Below, piece after piece: positions 55,274 to 63,902 of a DNA stretch of 64,000 bases (within the stretch, counting starts at the first letter, position 1; each line of letters begins with the position of its first letter). The position numbers and the translations under genes are program-made. Below the pieces are notes generated by a model. The model saw only the letters and a list, made by a program, of their open reading frames with translations. It was not told the DNA's origin and ran no database searches. This stretch comes from Dehalococcoidia bacterium (lineage in GTDB: Bacteria; Chloroflexota; Dehalococcoidia; Lucifugimonadales; Lucifugimonadaceae): assembly GCA_022819585.1 (NCBI GenBank), contig JAJEGY010000028.1, positions 25,477 through 89,476 of the forward strand, in the 5' to 3' direction.

Positions 55274-56465
55274 CTCTCTCCAACGCCGCCGACACGATAC
55301 CAACCGCCTCATCGATCTCATCCGTGCTCGCATTCAGCGGAGGCATGAACCGCAACATATTGGGCCGCACCGCATTCAGCAACAGACCATTCTCCAGACA
55401 GTCGGCAACCAGCCCGGCCGAAAGCTCTTCGCTCATCTCAACGCCCACCAGCATCCCCATGCCTCGAACCTCAGTAATCACCGGATGATCCTCGCGCAGA
55501 GCATTCAACTTGCCCATCAGATACTCACCGTTCACCATCGCCTGACCCGGACCATCCTCATCCAGCAACGCCTTCGCACCAGCAGCACCAGCAGCCGTCG
55601 TCAGCGCATTACCGCCAAACGTCGATCCATGATCTCCCGGCTCCAGCACCGAGCAGAACTCCTTGCACGCGAAAGCTCCCAGCGGAGCACCCGAACCAAC
55701 AGCCTTGCCCAGCGTCATCACATCAGGCTCAACACCTTCGAACCGCTGATACCCGAAAACCGTCCCGATCCGTCCCATGCCAGTCTGTACCTCGTCGAGC
55801 ATGAAGAGAATATTCTTCTCCTTGCAGAAGTCCTGCACCCGCTTGAGATAACCGGCATCAGGAACATTCACACCCCCTTCGCCCTGCACAGGCTCCAAAA
55901 GAACCGCACACGTCTTACCTTCAACATACGCACCGACAACCGCATCAAAGTCGTTGTACGGAACATTGACGAACCCCGGCATCAACGGCGTCCAGTTGTC
56001 TTGGTAGTGAGGCTGACCCGTAGCCGCCATCATCGCCTGCGTCCGACCATGGAACGAATCAAGCGCGGTGATGATCTCGTACGCACCACCAAGTTCCTTC
56101 CGACCCCACTTCCGCGCCAGCTTGCAAGCACCTTCGTTAGCCTCCGCACCAGAGTTGCAGAAAAACACCCGGTCGACATCCGAGTTCTCAACGATGAACT
56201 CGGCTAGAGGCAACTGCGGAGTCGTATAGAACAGGTTCGACATCTGCATGATCTTGCCCGCCTGCTCGCTGATCGCCGCCGTCACCGCAGGATGTGAATG
56301 ACCCATGTTCAGCACCGCCCAACCAGCCGTGAAGTCAAGATAAGACTTCCCATCGTTGTCAAACACCCTAGACCCTTCGCCTCGCACCAGCACCGGCGGC
56401 ATCCGCCGCACTACCTGCATGTAGTACTTGGCCTCAAGGTCCTTGTAATCCTGAGTGGTTGTCAT
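55263..56465 (-). CDS. argD: Acetylornithine aminotransferase-like class III transaminase
   Basis: 400 residues, PLP-dependent. Motifs are GKSYLDFTAGWAVLNMGHSH, FFCNSGAEANEGACKLARKW, SFHGRTQAMMAATGQPHYQD, MLDEVQTGMGRIGTVFGYQ and TLGKAVGSGAPLGAFACKE, whose Lys forms the Schiff base. Best read as ArgD, acting in arginine synthesis along with the nearby argG. Related transaminases (ornithine or 4-aminobutyrate) share the fold, so the exact substrate is inferred from family resemblance and context. Confidence 0.88.
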   Translation of the reverse strand: MTTTQDYKDLEAKYYMQVVRRMPPVLVRGEGSRVFDNDGKSYLDFTAGWAVLNMGHSHPAVTAAISEQAGKIMQMSNLFYTTPQLPLAEFIVENSDVDRVFFCNSGAEANEGACKLARKWGRKELGGAYEIITALDSFHGRTQAMMAATGQPHYQDNWTPLMPGFVNVPYNDFDAVVGAYVEGKTCAVLLEPVQGEGGVNVPDAGYLKRVQDFCKEKNILFMLDEVQTGMGRIGTVFGYQRFEGVEPDVMTLGKAVGSGAPLGAFACKEFCSVLEPGDHGSTFGGNALTTAAGAAGAKALLDEDGPGQAMVNGEYLMGKLNALREDHPVITEVRGMGMLVGVEMSEELSAGLVADCLENGLLLNAVRPNMLRFMPPLNASTDEIDEAVGIVSAALERATS

Positions 56466-56550
56466 GATCTATCGGTCTCCACAGTTCGGTATCAGGGCGT
56501 CGACAACACCAATTCAATATACAACGGACATCCTCGCCCAATACGTGGCA

Positions 56551-56604
56551 CGCCCCTTTCGCGAAGCGAAGGGGGCGCGTGAGCGAAGCGAGAGTGGGGG
56601 ATGC
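56551..56604. repeat. Dispersed palindromic repeat, copy
   Basis: CGCCCCTTTCGCGAAGCGAAGGGGGCG, then CGTGAGCGAAGCGAG and TGGGGGATGCC. This is the cleanest single copy of the core. It lies between argD and the second plsY, just beyond the convergent end of the latter. Confidence 0.85.
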
Positions 56605-56635
56605 CTTCTGGCGATAAATCGAAAGACCTCAGCGG

Positions 56636-57244
56636 TCAATCCCGAACATGCGGCTCCGGACGATCCCCCCGCCGGTCCTTCGGCAGCTCCACAAAGAAAT
56701 ACCGAGCCAGCAACAGCACCGTCAACAGTACCATCCCACCCAAAGCGACCCAGTTCGGACCTGTCAGAAACGCCACAACAACCGCAACCACCAACGCCAC
56801 AACCGCAGACCTAGGCCCATCCTTAGTCAACGGCAGCGACGCCAATCCCAAAACCGTCGGGATCAATCCCCAAACCCCAAGCAACGCCACTCCGACACCC
56901 ATCCCAGTCGCCAGACCCGCACCGCCCTTGAACCGCATGAACACCGGCACCCAATGCCCCACCATCGCAAACACCGCGGCAAACGGCAAAACATAATCCG
57001 GGCAACCCAGCACCATCCCGACCAACACCGCAACCACTCCCTTCAAAATATCCAAAGCAAAAACCACCGCACCATGCTTCCGCCCCACTTTCCGAAAAAC
57101 ATTCGAAGCCCCAGGATTAGCTGTCCCCACCTCGAAAATATCAACCCCCGCACTCCGAGCAACCCAAACCGCAAACGGCAACGAACCAAGCAGATACGCG
57201 ACAACACCAGTCGCGACCGCCGCAACGATTTCGTTACCTATCAC
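56636..57244 (-). CDS. plsY: PlsY-family acyltransferase, second copy
   Basis: 202 residues, multi-pass. The same three motifs as in the copy at 146-814 are present: VGTANPGASNVFRKVG, GHWVPVFMRFKGGAGLATGM and ARYFFVELPKDRRGDRP. Motif 2 has GGAG rather than the usual GGKG, so activity may differ. The C-terminal tail motif is weak. It overlaps the stop of the DNA methyltransferase by 4 bases, so the two genes are translated from one message. It may be a specialised paralogue or a spare. Confidence 0.9.
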   Translation of the reverse strand: MIGNEIVAAVATGVVAYLLGSLPFAVWVARSAGVDIFEVGTANPGASNVFRKVGRKHGAVVFALDILKGVVAVLVGMVLGCPDYVLPFAAVFAMVGHWVPVFMRFKGGAGLATGMGVGVALLGVWGLIPTVLGLASLPLTKDGPRSAVVALVVAVVVAFLTGPNWVALGGMVLLTVLLLARYFFVELPKDRRGDRPEPHVRD

Positions 57245-58143
57245 TTCGCGAGCGATCCGCCCATCGCCTCAGCCAGTCGCGCTAAAGCAACATCAACATA
57301 CTCCTGCGATATCTCATACCCGACAAACGACCGCCCCAGTTCAACCGCAGCAATAGCAGTCGCACCACTCCCCATAAACGGATCCAGCACCACCTCATCC
57401 GAATACGTGTAGAGATCAATCAATCGTCGCGGAAGCTCAACCGGAAACGGCGCCGGATGTTGCGCACGTCTCGCAGAAGTCGGAGCAAAACTCCAACTGC
57501 TCTTCGTGTACTCCAAGAAATCGTCCCGACCGATCGTGGCTTCTCGACCATCTACCCTCCTCCTCCCAAACGGCGGCTTCTGAAACACCAAAATGTACTC
57601 GTGCGTATCCCGCAGCGTCGGATTCGATGGCGACATCCAACTCCCCCAAGCCGTCGAACTCCCACTCATCCCCTTGTCCCAGATAATCTCGCCCCGCATG
57701 AAAAACCCGATCTCCGCGGCCAACTGGATGATGTAGGCATGAAGCGGAATATAAGGCTTCCGACCAATATTTGCCACATTCACACACGCACGCCCCCCAT
57801 CAACCAACACCCGATACGTCTCCGCCAAAACGCTCTTCAACAACCCAAGATAATCATCCATCGACAAATCATCGTCATAATCCTTCCCAACGTTATACGG
57901 CGGTGAAGTAACCATCAGATGAACGCAACGATCCGGCAAATCACCCATGTCTTCGCTGCTTTTACACAAAAGCCGATTTCGAACGTGGTCAGGGAGCGGA
58001 TTCTCAGGTTGCGGTTTCGCGTCGAGGTCAGCATCGACACCCACAGGCATCAAATTCCGAGCGTAGTAGGCACTAGCATCGTGGTTTTCCCTCGCTCCCG
58101 AACCAAACGAGCTGGTCTGAGTGCCTCTGTGTTTGTCGGTCAT
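57241..58143 (-). CDS. Site-specific DNA methyltransferase (beta class), orphan
   Basis: 300 residues. The catalytic motif TSPPYNVGKDY is at residues 79-89, and the SAM-binding motif DPFMGSGATAIAAVELGRSF lies near the C-terminus, with VGYEISQEYVDVALARL after it. This order is the beta class of amino-methyltransferases. SPPY rather than DPPY is more common in N4-cytosine enzymes. No restriction endonuclease gene lies near, so it appears to be an orphan that could act in gene regulation or be a remnant of a restriction system. A polar N-terminal extension of about 50 residues precedes the domain. Confidence 0.9.
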   Translation of the reverse strand: MTDKHRGTQTSSFGSGARENHDASAYYARNLMPVGVDADLDAKPQPENPLPDHVRNRLLCKSSEDMGDLPDRCVHLMVTSPPYNVGKDYDDDLSMDDYLGLLKSVLAETYRVLVDGGRACVNVANIGRKPYIPLHAYIIQLAAEIGFFMRGEIIWDKGMSGSSTAWGSWMSPSNPTLRDTHEYILVFQKPPFGRRRVDGREATIGRDDFLEYTKSSWSFAPTSARRAQHPAPFPVELPRRLIDLYTYSDEVVLDPFMGSGATAIAAVELGRSFVGYEISQEYVDVALARLAEAMGGSLAK

Positions 58144-58170
58144 CCCATACCCATCAACGAGACCTGAGAA

Positions 58171-59169
58171 TCACCCCGCCAACCCACCAGTACACCGCAT
58201 CAGTGTCTCCTGCACCAGCAATTCATGATCCAAAGACCGCAGCGGCTCCGCTCCATCCTCTATCGTCCTCACAAACGCTGCGAAAGTATCCACGTACCGA
58301 CGACGATCCTCAAGATCAAGCATCGTAACCCCTTCACCATACCCGCCCTTCGACTCGCTCAGACACAACCGAAGCTGTTCCGCCGGCTCAAACGGCTCCA
58401 TGATCGCCGATCCCTCAGTCCCATAAACCTCAAACCGCCGCGCCATCGGACGTGGTTCCATCGCCGCAATATCAAGCGTCACCAGAGCATTCGGATACTC
58501 CAGAACCGCCAGCGTATTGTCCATGAACTCCCGCACCGACGAATTCGCGTTCTGGAGATACGACGTAACCCGCTCAGGCCGACCCATCATCCAAACGATC
58601 TGGTCCAACATATGCCCGCCAAGGTCGTATAAAACACCGCCACGGTGATACGACAACCCCTGCCGGTCCGTGAACTGCCCGCCCTCAGACCGCTCCGGCA
58701 ACCAAGTCGACATATGCGCCCGGATCTGAAATACATGACCAAGAAACCCCGACCTAACCCAATCCGCCATCCGCTCAAACCCGTCATGCTTCCGGAACAT
58801 GTACCCCATCGTCACCTCAAGCCCCTGCCCCTTCGCATCTTCGATCACCCGCATGAACCGATGAAAGTCATCACCCGCCGGCTTGTCATAGAAACAGTGC
58901 TTACCCGCGCGAACAATCGCCTCCGTATGCCCAAGACTCTCCCGGTTCGCACCCTCTGAAGCCACCGCAACAATCTCGGGATTCCCCAAGATCTCCTCAA
59001 ACGAATCCAGCCAAACCGCATCGTCCCACATCCCCGACGATTCGCAGAAAGCCCTACGCTCCTCATCCGGCTCAAAACACCCCACAACCTCAACATCAGG
59101 ATGCTCCAGCATCACCTGATAGACACCTGCGGCGTGACCGTGTTTGGTGCCGACTTGCGCAACCTTCAA
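58171..59169 (-). CDS. Gfo/Idh/MocA-family oxidoreductase
   Basis: 332 residues from TTG 59169, which has GGAGGAG six bases upstream and opens LKVAQVGTKHGHAAGVYQVM; a TTG 11 codons upstream lacks a site. The Rossmann part also has HPDVEVVGCFEPDEERR, and the second domain KHCFYDKPAG carries the conserved E/D-KP motif (here YDKP). It is an NAD(P)-dependent sugar or inositol dehydrogenase-like protein; the substrate is unknown. The first Rossmann loop (VGTKHGH) differs from the usual GxGxxG, so cofactor binding may be altered. It lies 27 bases upstream of the DNA methyltransferase. Confidence 0.85.
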   Translation of the reverse strand: MKVAQVGTKHGHAAGVYQVMLEHPDVEVVGCFEPDEERRAFCESSGMWDDAVWLDSFEEILGNPEIVAVASEGANRESLGHTEAIVRAGKHCFYDKPAGDDFHRFMRVIEDAKGQGLEVTMGYMFRKHDGFERMADWVRSGFLGHVFQIRAHMSTWLPERSEGGQFTDRQGLSYHRGGVLYDLGGHMLDQIVWMMGRPERVTSYLQNANSSVREFMDNTLAVLEYPNALVTLDIAAMEPRPMARRFEVYGTEGSAIMEPFEPAEQLRLCLSESKGGYGEGVTMLDLEDRRRYVDTFAAFVRTIEDGAEPLRSLDHELLVQETLMRCTGGLAG

Positions 59170-59274
59170 ATCTTCTCCTCCCAAGGGTAGGACTAATCCC
59201 AAATTTGGATGCTTGGAAAGTATAGACGGGTTGATGTCGGATCGCGAATCTACGACAGTTAGCAGACCGCAAAG

Positions 59275-59949
59275 CTACCCCGACTTCGCCGCCTCGATAA
59301 ACGACCGAATCTTCTCGTGGTCTTTGTCACCGTCCGTCTCAACACCAGTCGACACATCAACCCCCCAAGGCGTCAACTGTTGCACCGCAGATTTCACGTT
59401 CTGCGGATGCAGACCTCCCGCAAGCAGCACCCCTTCGCGGTTGGCGATCTCCTCTGCCATGCCCCAGTCGAACATCTTCCCAGTCCCGCCAGGCTGGTCC
59501 TCGTCATATCGGTCCAGCAACACGATCCGATCTTGCGAAAGATGGTGGTCCACCAAGTCGCTCAACTCCTCACGGGACCACTCCGATTTCACCCGCACCT
59601 GCCGAATCACAGGCTTCCACATCGCCCTCATGTAAGCCTCGTCCTCTTCCCCGTTCAGCTGCACATAGTCCACATCGACCTGCCGAGCCGTCCTATTCAC
59701 CCAACGAGCATCCTGGTTCCGAAAAAGACCCACAACCTGCGTCGTTTTCTCGCGCAGCCGCTTGACACGATGGTCCCGAGATCTGATGCGAAAGTCTCGA
59801 ACTACTTCCTGAGCATGGAAAGGCGAAAGCTGCCTCCGAACACCCTCCACAAGCACCACGCCGAAGTAGTCCGCTCCGGCACTGGCAACAACATGCGCCG
59901 TATCACCGTCGCGAACACCGCATATCTTCACTTTCGGCTCGTAACTCAT
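59275..59949 (-). CDS. trpF: Phosphoribosylanthranilate isomerase
   Basis: 224 residues from ATG 59949 (MSYEPKVKICGVRDGDTAHV). The KICG motif holds the catalytic Cys. The catalytic Asp comes late, in GGLHPQNVKSAVQQLTPWGV followed by DVSTGVETDGDKD. It isomerises N-(5-phosphoribosyl)anthranilate in tryptophan synthesis. A GTG six codons earlier (59967) is an alternative start. It follows trpC by 10 bases. An insertion near VKRLREKTTQVVGLF is longer than average. Confidence 0.93.
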   Translation of the reverse strand: MSYEPKVKICGVRDGDTAHVVASAGADYFGVVLVEGVRRQLSPFHAQEVVRDFRIRSRDHRVKRLREKTTQVVGLFRNQDARWVNRTARQVDVDYVQLNGEEDEAYMRAMWKPVIRQVRVKSEWSREELSDLVDHHLSQDRIVLLDRYDEDQPGGTGKMFDWGMAEEIANREGVLLAGGLHPQNVKSAVQQLTPWGVDVSTGVETDGDKDHEKIRSFIEAAKSG

Positions 59950-59959
59950 ACCCCGTAAC

Positions 59960-60796
59960 TCATACACAGATACCCGCCATCTCCGAAATCAACTCGCTAG
60001 GGTCACCATCCGCGGTCATCAGCGATTCGCCCACAAGCACCGCCTGTGCCCCAGCATCTGCCATCCGCTTCACATCATCCGCACTCCGCATCCCGCTCTC
60101 GGCAACCTTGATCACGTCATCAGGAATCCGCTTAGCCAACCTTGGAAACACATCAAGCGACGTTGTCAGAGTCTTCAAATTCCGATTGTTAACACCCACG
60201 ATGCGAGGATCAGTCTCGGTAAGCGCGATCTCAAGCTCTGCCTCATCAAAAACCTCGACAAGCGGCTCCATCCCAAGCCCCCTCGCTACCGCATAAAGAT
60301 CGCCATACTGCACAGGATCCAAGATCGCAATGATCAAAAGCACCGTATCCGCACCAGCCGCCCGCGCCTGAAAAATCTGGTACTCATCAACAACAAAGTC
60401 CTTCTCCAAAACAGCGACATCATGCCTATGCGCAACCTCCGCCGCACTTTCCAGATCCGAAATCGTCCCCCGGAAAAAATCCTCCTCAGTCAACACAGAT
60501 ATCGCCGCCGCACCAGCACGACAATACGTCTCGGCGCGCTGCGCGGGGTCCAGTGTCGTGTCCATCACCCCAGCAGACGGCGAAGAACGCTTCATCTCCG
60601 CAATCACAGAAACCGACGAATCAGAGCCAATCACATCGTCAAACGCAAGCGCCGAACACTTCTCATTCGCCGCCCCAGCCGCCCGAACCATCGCCCCCGG
60701 ACCAACCGCAATCTTGTCAACGGCAATCCGCTTACGCTTAGCCGCAACAATCCGATCCAAGATCGACGATGACGCGTTGTGATTGTCAGTGCTCAT
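59960..60796 (-). CDS. trpC: Indole-3-glycerol phosphate synthase
   Basis: 278 residues from ATG 60796 (MSTDNHNASSSILDRIVAAK); longer starts upstream read through repeat-like DNA and are rejected. The TIM-barrel motifs VIAEMKRSSPSAGVMDTTLD, VLEKDFVVDEYQIFQARAAG, VGVNNRNLKTLTTSLDV and VAESGMRSADDVKRMADAGA are complete, with the catalytic Lys in EMKRSSPS and EKDF. It ring-closes the TrpF product. The other trp genes are not in the window. Confidence 0.95.
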   Translation of the reverse strand: MSTDNHNASSSILDRIVAAKRKRIAVDKIAVGPGAMVRAAGAANEKCSALAFDDVIGSDSSVSVIAEMKRSSPSAGVMDTTLDPAQRAETYCRAGAAAISVLTEEDFFRGTISDLESAAEVAHRHDVAVLEKDFVVDEYQIFQARAAGADTVLLIIAILDPVQYGDLYAVARGLGMEPLVEVFDEAELEIALTETDPRIVGVNNRNLKTLTTSLDVFPRLAKRIPDDVIKVAESGMRSADDVKRMADAGAQAVLVGESLMTADGDPSELISEMAGICV

Positions 60797-61232
60797 AACC
60801 CGCTCAGAAACCAGCATCCAGCCTAAATTCAATACTAATGAGGAAACCCCCATCATTCCCACCAACCCCTGTCATTCCCGCGAAAGCGGGAACCCAAGGG
60901 TGGTGCGAGGAAGAAGGGCAACGCCCCTTTCCAAGAGGAGATACAGAGGGGTTCCGCAGGGGATACTCCCATTTCCCTCCTTCAGGAGGGCGCAGGGGGA
61001 GGCCCCACATAGCGGCAACCCCAAAAACAAACCAAAACCTCACCAACTATGACCATGTCCCCTCTCCCGCTCGGCGGGAGAGGGCTAGGGTGAGGGTAAC
61101 CGGGGCGGACAAACGGGCGGGGGGCACCTCAAACAACCAACAACGCAACCAAAAACCAATCCCCCAAACAACTAACACCAAATCCCCAGAATCCCCCAAC
61201 AAAATCACAAGAATCCCAATTCAGAAAACGCC
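60797..61232. other. Intergenic region filled with repeat modules
   Basis: 436 bases between trpC and the MFS transporter with no gene. It holds a dRS3-like hairpin (60871), degenerate core modules, and a CCCTCTCCC hairpin near 61059-61096. The final 110 bases (61111 on) are A/C-rich with nothing recognisable. Confidence 0.6.
60871..61110. repeat. Mosaic of dispersed palindromic repeat modules
   Basis: GTCATTCCCGCGAAAGCGGG then AACCCAAGGGTGG (60871-60903), CCTCCTTCAGGAGGGCGCAGG (from 60976), and CCCCTCTCCCGCTCGGCGGG followed by AGAGGGCTAGGGTGAGGG (61059-61096). The first and last also appear, in the same order, in the 62.5 kb mosaic. The first resembles the ATTCCC-N8-GGGAA form of the Neisseria dRS3 element. 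Confidence 0.8.
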
Positions 61233-62495
61233 CTAAGCCGCCCCCGCCGTAGCCTCCACCCGCCCACGATAAATCCCCCTCAAACTACCAACCGCAAGAC
61301 TCGCCACAACAATCGCCGTAAAGCCAAGACCGAGAATCCACAGCAGATTTGAAACCCCAATCACGTCCGCAGCGAACCCGTTGACAAGATTGAGAACCGC
61401 CATCGTCCCGCCGATGATGATGTGACTGAACCCCGTGATCCGACCGCGCATCTCATCCGGCGCAATCGCCTGCACCATCGCCCCCGCAATCGCCATGAAA
61501 GCCGCCTGCGTACCGCCCATCGCAGCAGCCCCTAACATCGCCCCCGCAAGGTTCGTCGCCGACGCCAGCACGATCATCGAAGCACCACTTAAGGCTCCGG
61601 CGACAAGCAATATCATCCCCCGGCTCTGCGAGTTCCGCACCCCGCTGATCGCGAACACTCCCACTAACGCACCAGCGCCCACCGCCATCATCAAGTTGTT
61701 CGCATGTTCAGGGTCATGCAACACCTGCTGCGACAGCACCGGCAGGATCGTCTCGAACGACATCGTCATCGCACAGTGCAGCGCAATCAGAATGAAGATC
61801 ACCCGAAGCCTGGTATCCGCCCACGCAAACGAAGCCGCCTCCACAATACTCGTCAGCATCCCCGAACCCGCAGTCAACGCACCGCTCGAACGCGTCCGCA
61901 CCGCCAAAACGCTGACGATGCTAACCACATACAGCACCGCACACGCCAAAAACGCCGCGCTCGTCCCTCCAGCTATCAACGCCGGAGCTATCAGCGCCGG
62001 ACCCACAAGCCGTGCTCCTTGCAGCGACATCTGGTTCAGGGCAATCGCATTCAGAAGATCACTCTTCGGAACGAGATTCGGGACCAGCGCTTGAGTCGCC
62101 GTCATCTGGAACGCCCTGAAACTCCCGTTCAGCAGCGAAAGCCCGATCAGAATCCAAACGTCCAGCAGATTCGCGAACGCAAGCCCCGCAAGCGCCAACA
62201 CATTGAACGTCTGCAAAACATAAGCCACAGCCAACACCGACCGCCGATCGAACCGGTCCGCAAGGTACCCCGCAAACGGAGGCATCGCAAAACGAGGCAC
62301 CATCGCCGCAAACGTCGCAACTCCCACCAGACCCGCCGAACCCGTCATCTCCAGAACCAGCACCCCACGAGCAATGATCAAAGCCCAATACGCAGACTGC
62401 CCCCCAAGACTCCCCAGCATCACCCACCGAAAATCACGGTAATGAAGCGCGGTCAAATACCGATCGCGCGCAACTCTAGCTTTGGCAAACGTCAT
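61233..62495 (-). CDS. Major facilitator superfamily transporter
   Basis: 420 residues with about ten to twelve hydrophobic helices. The loop 2-3 motif reads GYLADRFDRRSVLAVAYVLQ, the classic GxLaDrxGrr pattern, and the C-terminal half has a similar GMILLVAGAL region. Homologues resemble the MFS-3/enterobactin-exporter-like families (an opening KARVARDRYLTALHYRDFRW is typical). Direction and substrate cannot be told. It is flanked on both sides by repeat mosaics. Confidence 0.88.
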   Translation of the reverse strand: MTFAKARVARDRYLTALHYRDFRWVMLGSLGGQSAYWALIIARGVLVLEMTGSAGLVGVATFAAMVPRFAMPPFAGYLADRFDRRSVLAVAYVLQTFNVLALAGLAFANLLDVWILIGLSLLNGSFRAFQMTATQALVPNLVPKSDLLNAIALNQMSLQGARLVGPALIAPALIAGGTSAAFLACAVLYVVSIVSVLAVRTRSSGALTAGSGMLTSIVEAASFAWADTRLRVIFILIALHCAMTMSFETILPVLSQQVLHDPEHANNLMMAVGAGALVGVFAISGVRNSQSRGMILLVAGALSGASMIVLASATNLAGAMLGAAAMGGTQAAFMAIAGAMVQAIAPDEMRGRITGFSHIIIGGTMAVLNLVNGFAADVIGVSNLLWILGLGFTAIVVASLAVGSLRGIYRGRVEATAGAA

Positions 62496-62541
62496 AGGAA
62501 CAAAGGAACTGCGGCAATGTTACACCCAACCCCCACCAACC

Positions 62542-62733
62542 GTCATTCCCGCGAAAGCGGGAACCCAAGGGTGGGCGAGGGGACGAGGGCCACGCCCCTT
62601 TCGCGCAGCGAAGGGGGCGCGGGTGAGCGAAGCGAGACCGCGGGGGATGCTCGTAGGGGCCGTTCGAGAACAGCCCCTACGGGGTGGTGCTGCGAAGGAA
62701 GCGAAGCACCCTTCGCAGAGTGACGGACTCCCT
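62542..62733. repeat. Mosaic of dispersed palindromic repeat modules (longest copy)
   Basis: Contains in order GTCATTCCCGCGAAAGCGGG, ACCCAAGGGTGG, CGCCCCTTTCGCGCAGCGAAG, GGTGAGCGAAGCGAGACCGC, GGGGGATGC, GTAGGGGCCGTTCGAGAAC with GCCCCTAC, a GCTGCGAAGGAAGCGAAGC hairpin ending CCTTCGCAG, and TGACGGACTCCC. It is the fullest example of the composite and can serve as the reference order for the other copies. Confidence 0.85.
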
Positions 62734-62828
62734 CAAAAACCGCCACTCACCAAACCCGCGCACCTCAATCACACACTCCCACACACCCCCCAAACACCAA
62801 CCAAAACCGCCTCCAACTATGCACACAT

Positions 62829-62867
62829 CCCCTCTCCCGCTCAGCGGGAGAGGGCCAGGGTGAGGGC
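62829..62867. repeat. CCCTCTCCC hairpin repeat
   Basis: CCCCTCTCCCGCTCAGCGGG then AGAGGGCCAGGGTGAGGG. It matches the element at 61059-61096 with two base changes. The stem is CCCTCTCCCGC with GCGGGAGAGGG. Confidence 0.85.
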
Positions 62868-63308
62868 GACCGGGGCGAAAGGGAGGGGCCATACGGACTC
62901 CCCCATCTCACGACCCCATCCTGCCGTCTTCCACCTCTATTAGAAAATAATTTCCAATAACAACTTGACAACACTCAACATCTGTTATAAAAACAACAAG
63001 TGAACAAGTTCTGCGGGCTTGGCGGCTCGCAACACAGTGCTGCGCAGACGTGTGCAGACCCCCCGACCCAGACGGTCACAGGGAGAAACGTGAGGACATG
63101 AAGGCAACAGTCGACATAAAAGACACGGCGAACAGCCGTGACGAGTCGCGGCGTCTTCGCGTCCTCTGGTGGCGTCCCACGGCGGATCGGAAGTCCGCCG
63201 CAAGACCGCGAGGGTCCGTGCCGAAGCGTGGGAGGCCCAGTTCCCGGAGCGCGACGCATCAGTCCTGCGCCGCGAAGCGAGCCAGCAAGGCATCCCAACC
63301 CGCAACCG

Positions 63309-63382
63309 CCCCCTTCGTCGAAAGACGTAAGGGGGCGCCCAAACCGCCCGATTGTGTCCGCAACGCCGTCGAGCGGGGGATG
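63309..63382. repeat. Dispersed palindromic repeat, copy
   Basis: GCCCCCTTCGTCGAAAGACG with TAAGGGGGCG, then CCCAAACCGCC (shared with 50980-50990) and GAGCGGGGGATGC. The core closely matches the copy at 48852. Confidence 0.75.
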
Positions 63383-63902
63383 CCCGAGCCAAGGGCCGGG
63401 AGACCGCACGTGGAGCCGACGGACGTCTACTCCTGCCCATCACAGGAGGGAGGCTACAGCGCGAGAGGATCCCGCGAGGGAGAATCGAAGGAAGGCGGCG
63501 TACTCCGAACGGTGCACCCAAGCACCGCGCCGCGGACCAAGCCCATGGTCTGGCGACATGGGCCGCGACTGGATATGGAAGCTAGCGGTCTGACACACCG
63601 CTCTGCGCAGCATCTGACCCCTCTCCGGGGTCGTCCTCTTCCCGAAAAGGAAGAGGCGATGGAGAGGGAAGGAGCCGAGGTCTCGGCGCTGAGACCGAAG
63701 CTCAAGGACCAGGGCAGTACATTCGGCCCCATGACCCGACCTCGTAGGTCACATCCAATGGCGACGTAACACGAAAACCAAAAGATGATGCCAACCCTGC
63801 GCCCCTGAAAAGGCGCAGGGGGAGGAACCAAAAACACAGCCACCCCAAGTGGCCATAAAACCACGCCCAACCGCAATCCAAAAAAGCCCAGATATGCCCA
63901 CG

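Larger units (their letters stand above)
62496..63902. other. 1.4 kb region without a supported gene
   Basis: It contains the repeat mosaic 62542-62733, a CCCTCTCCC hairpin at 62829-62867, a promoter-like TTGACA at 62963-62968 with TATAAA 15 bases on, a repeat copy at 63309-63382, and a small GCGCCCCTGAAAAGGCGC hairpin at 63799. Open frames in 63050-63770 on either strand are rich in Arg, Pro, Ser and Gly and look like translated repeat DNA. I do not call a gene. Confidence 0.6.

Noticed and set aside
61704..62723. A 339-codon frame running from opposite the MFS gene into the repeat mosaic
   Set aside because: Arg/His/Pro-rich, antisense to a clear membrane protein, and its end is repeat DNA.
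50899..62867. Possible CRISPR arrays
   Set aside because: The repeats differ in length and order, are widely spaced, and are palindromic modules rather than identical direct repeats with regular spacers; no cas genes are present.
63050..63876. Several long open frames on both strands near the right end
   Set aside because: Composition is Arg/Pro/Ser/Gly-rich on every frame, and they contain repeat modules; none has a recognisable domain, so no gene is called.
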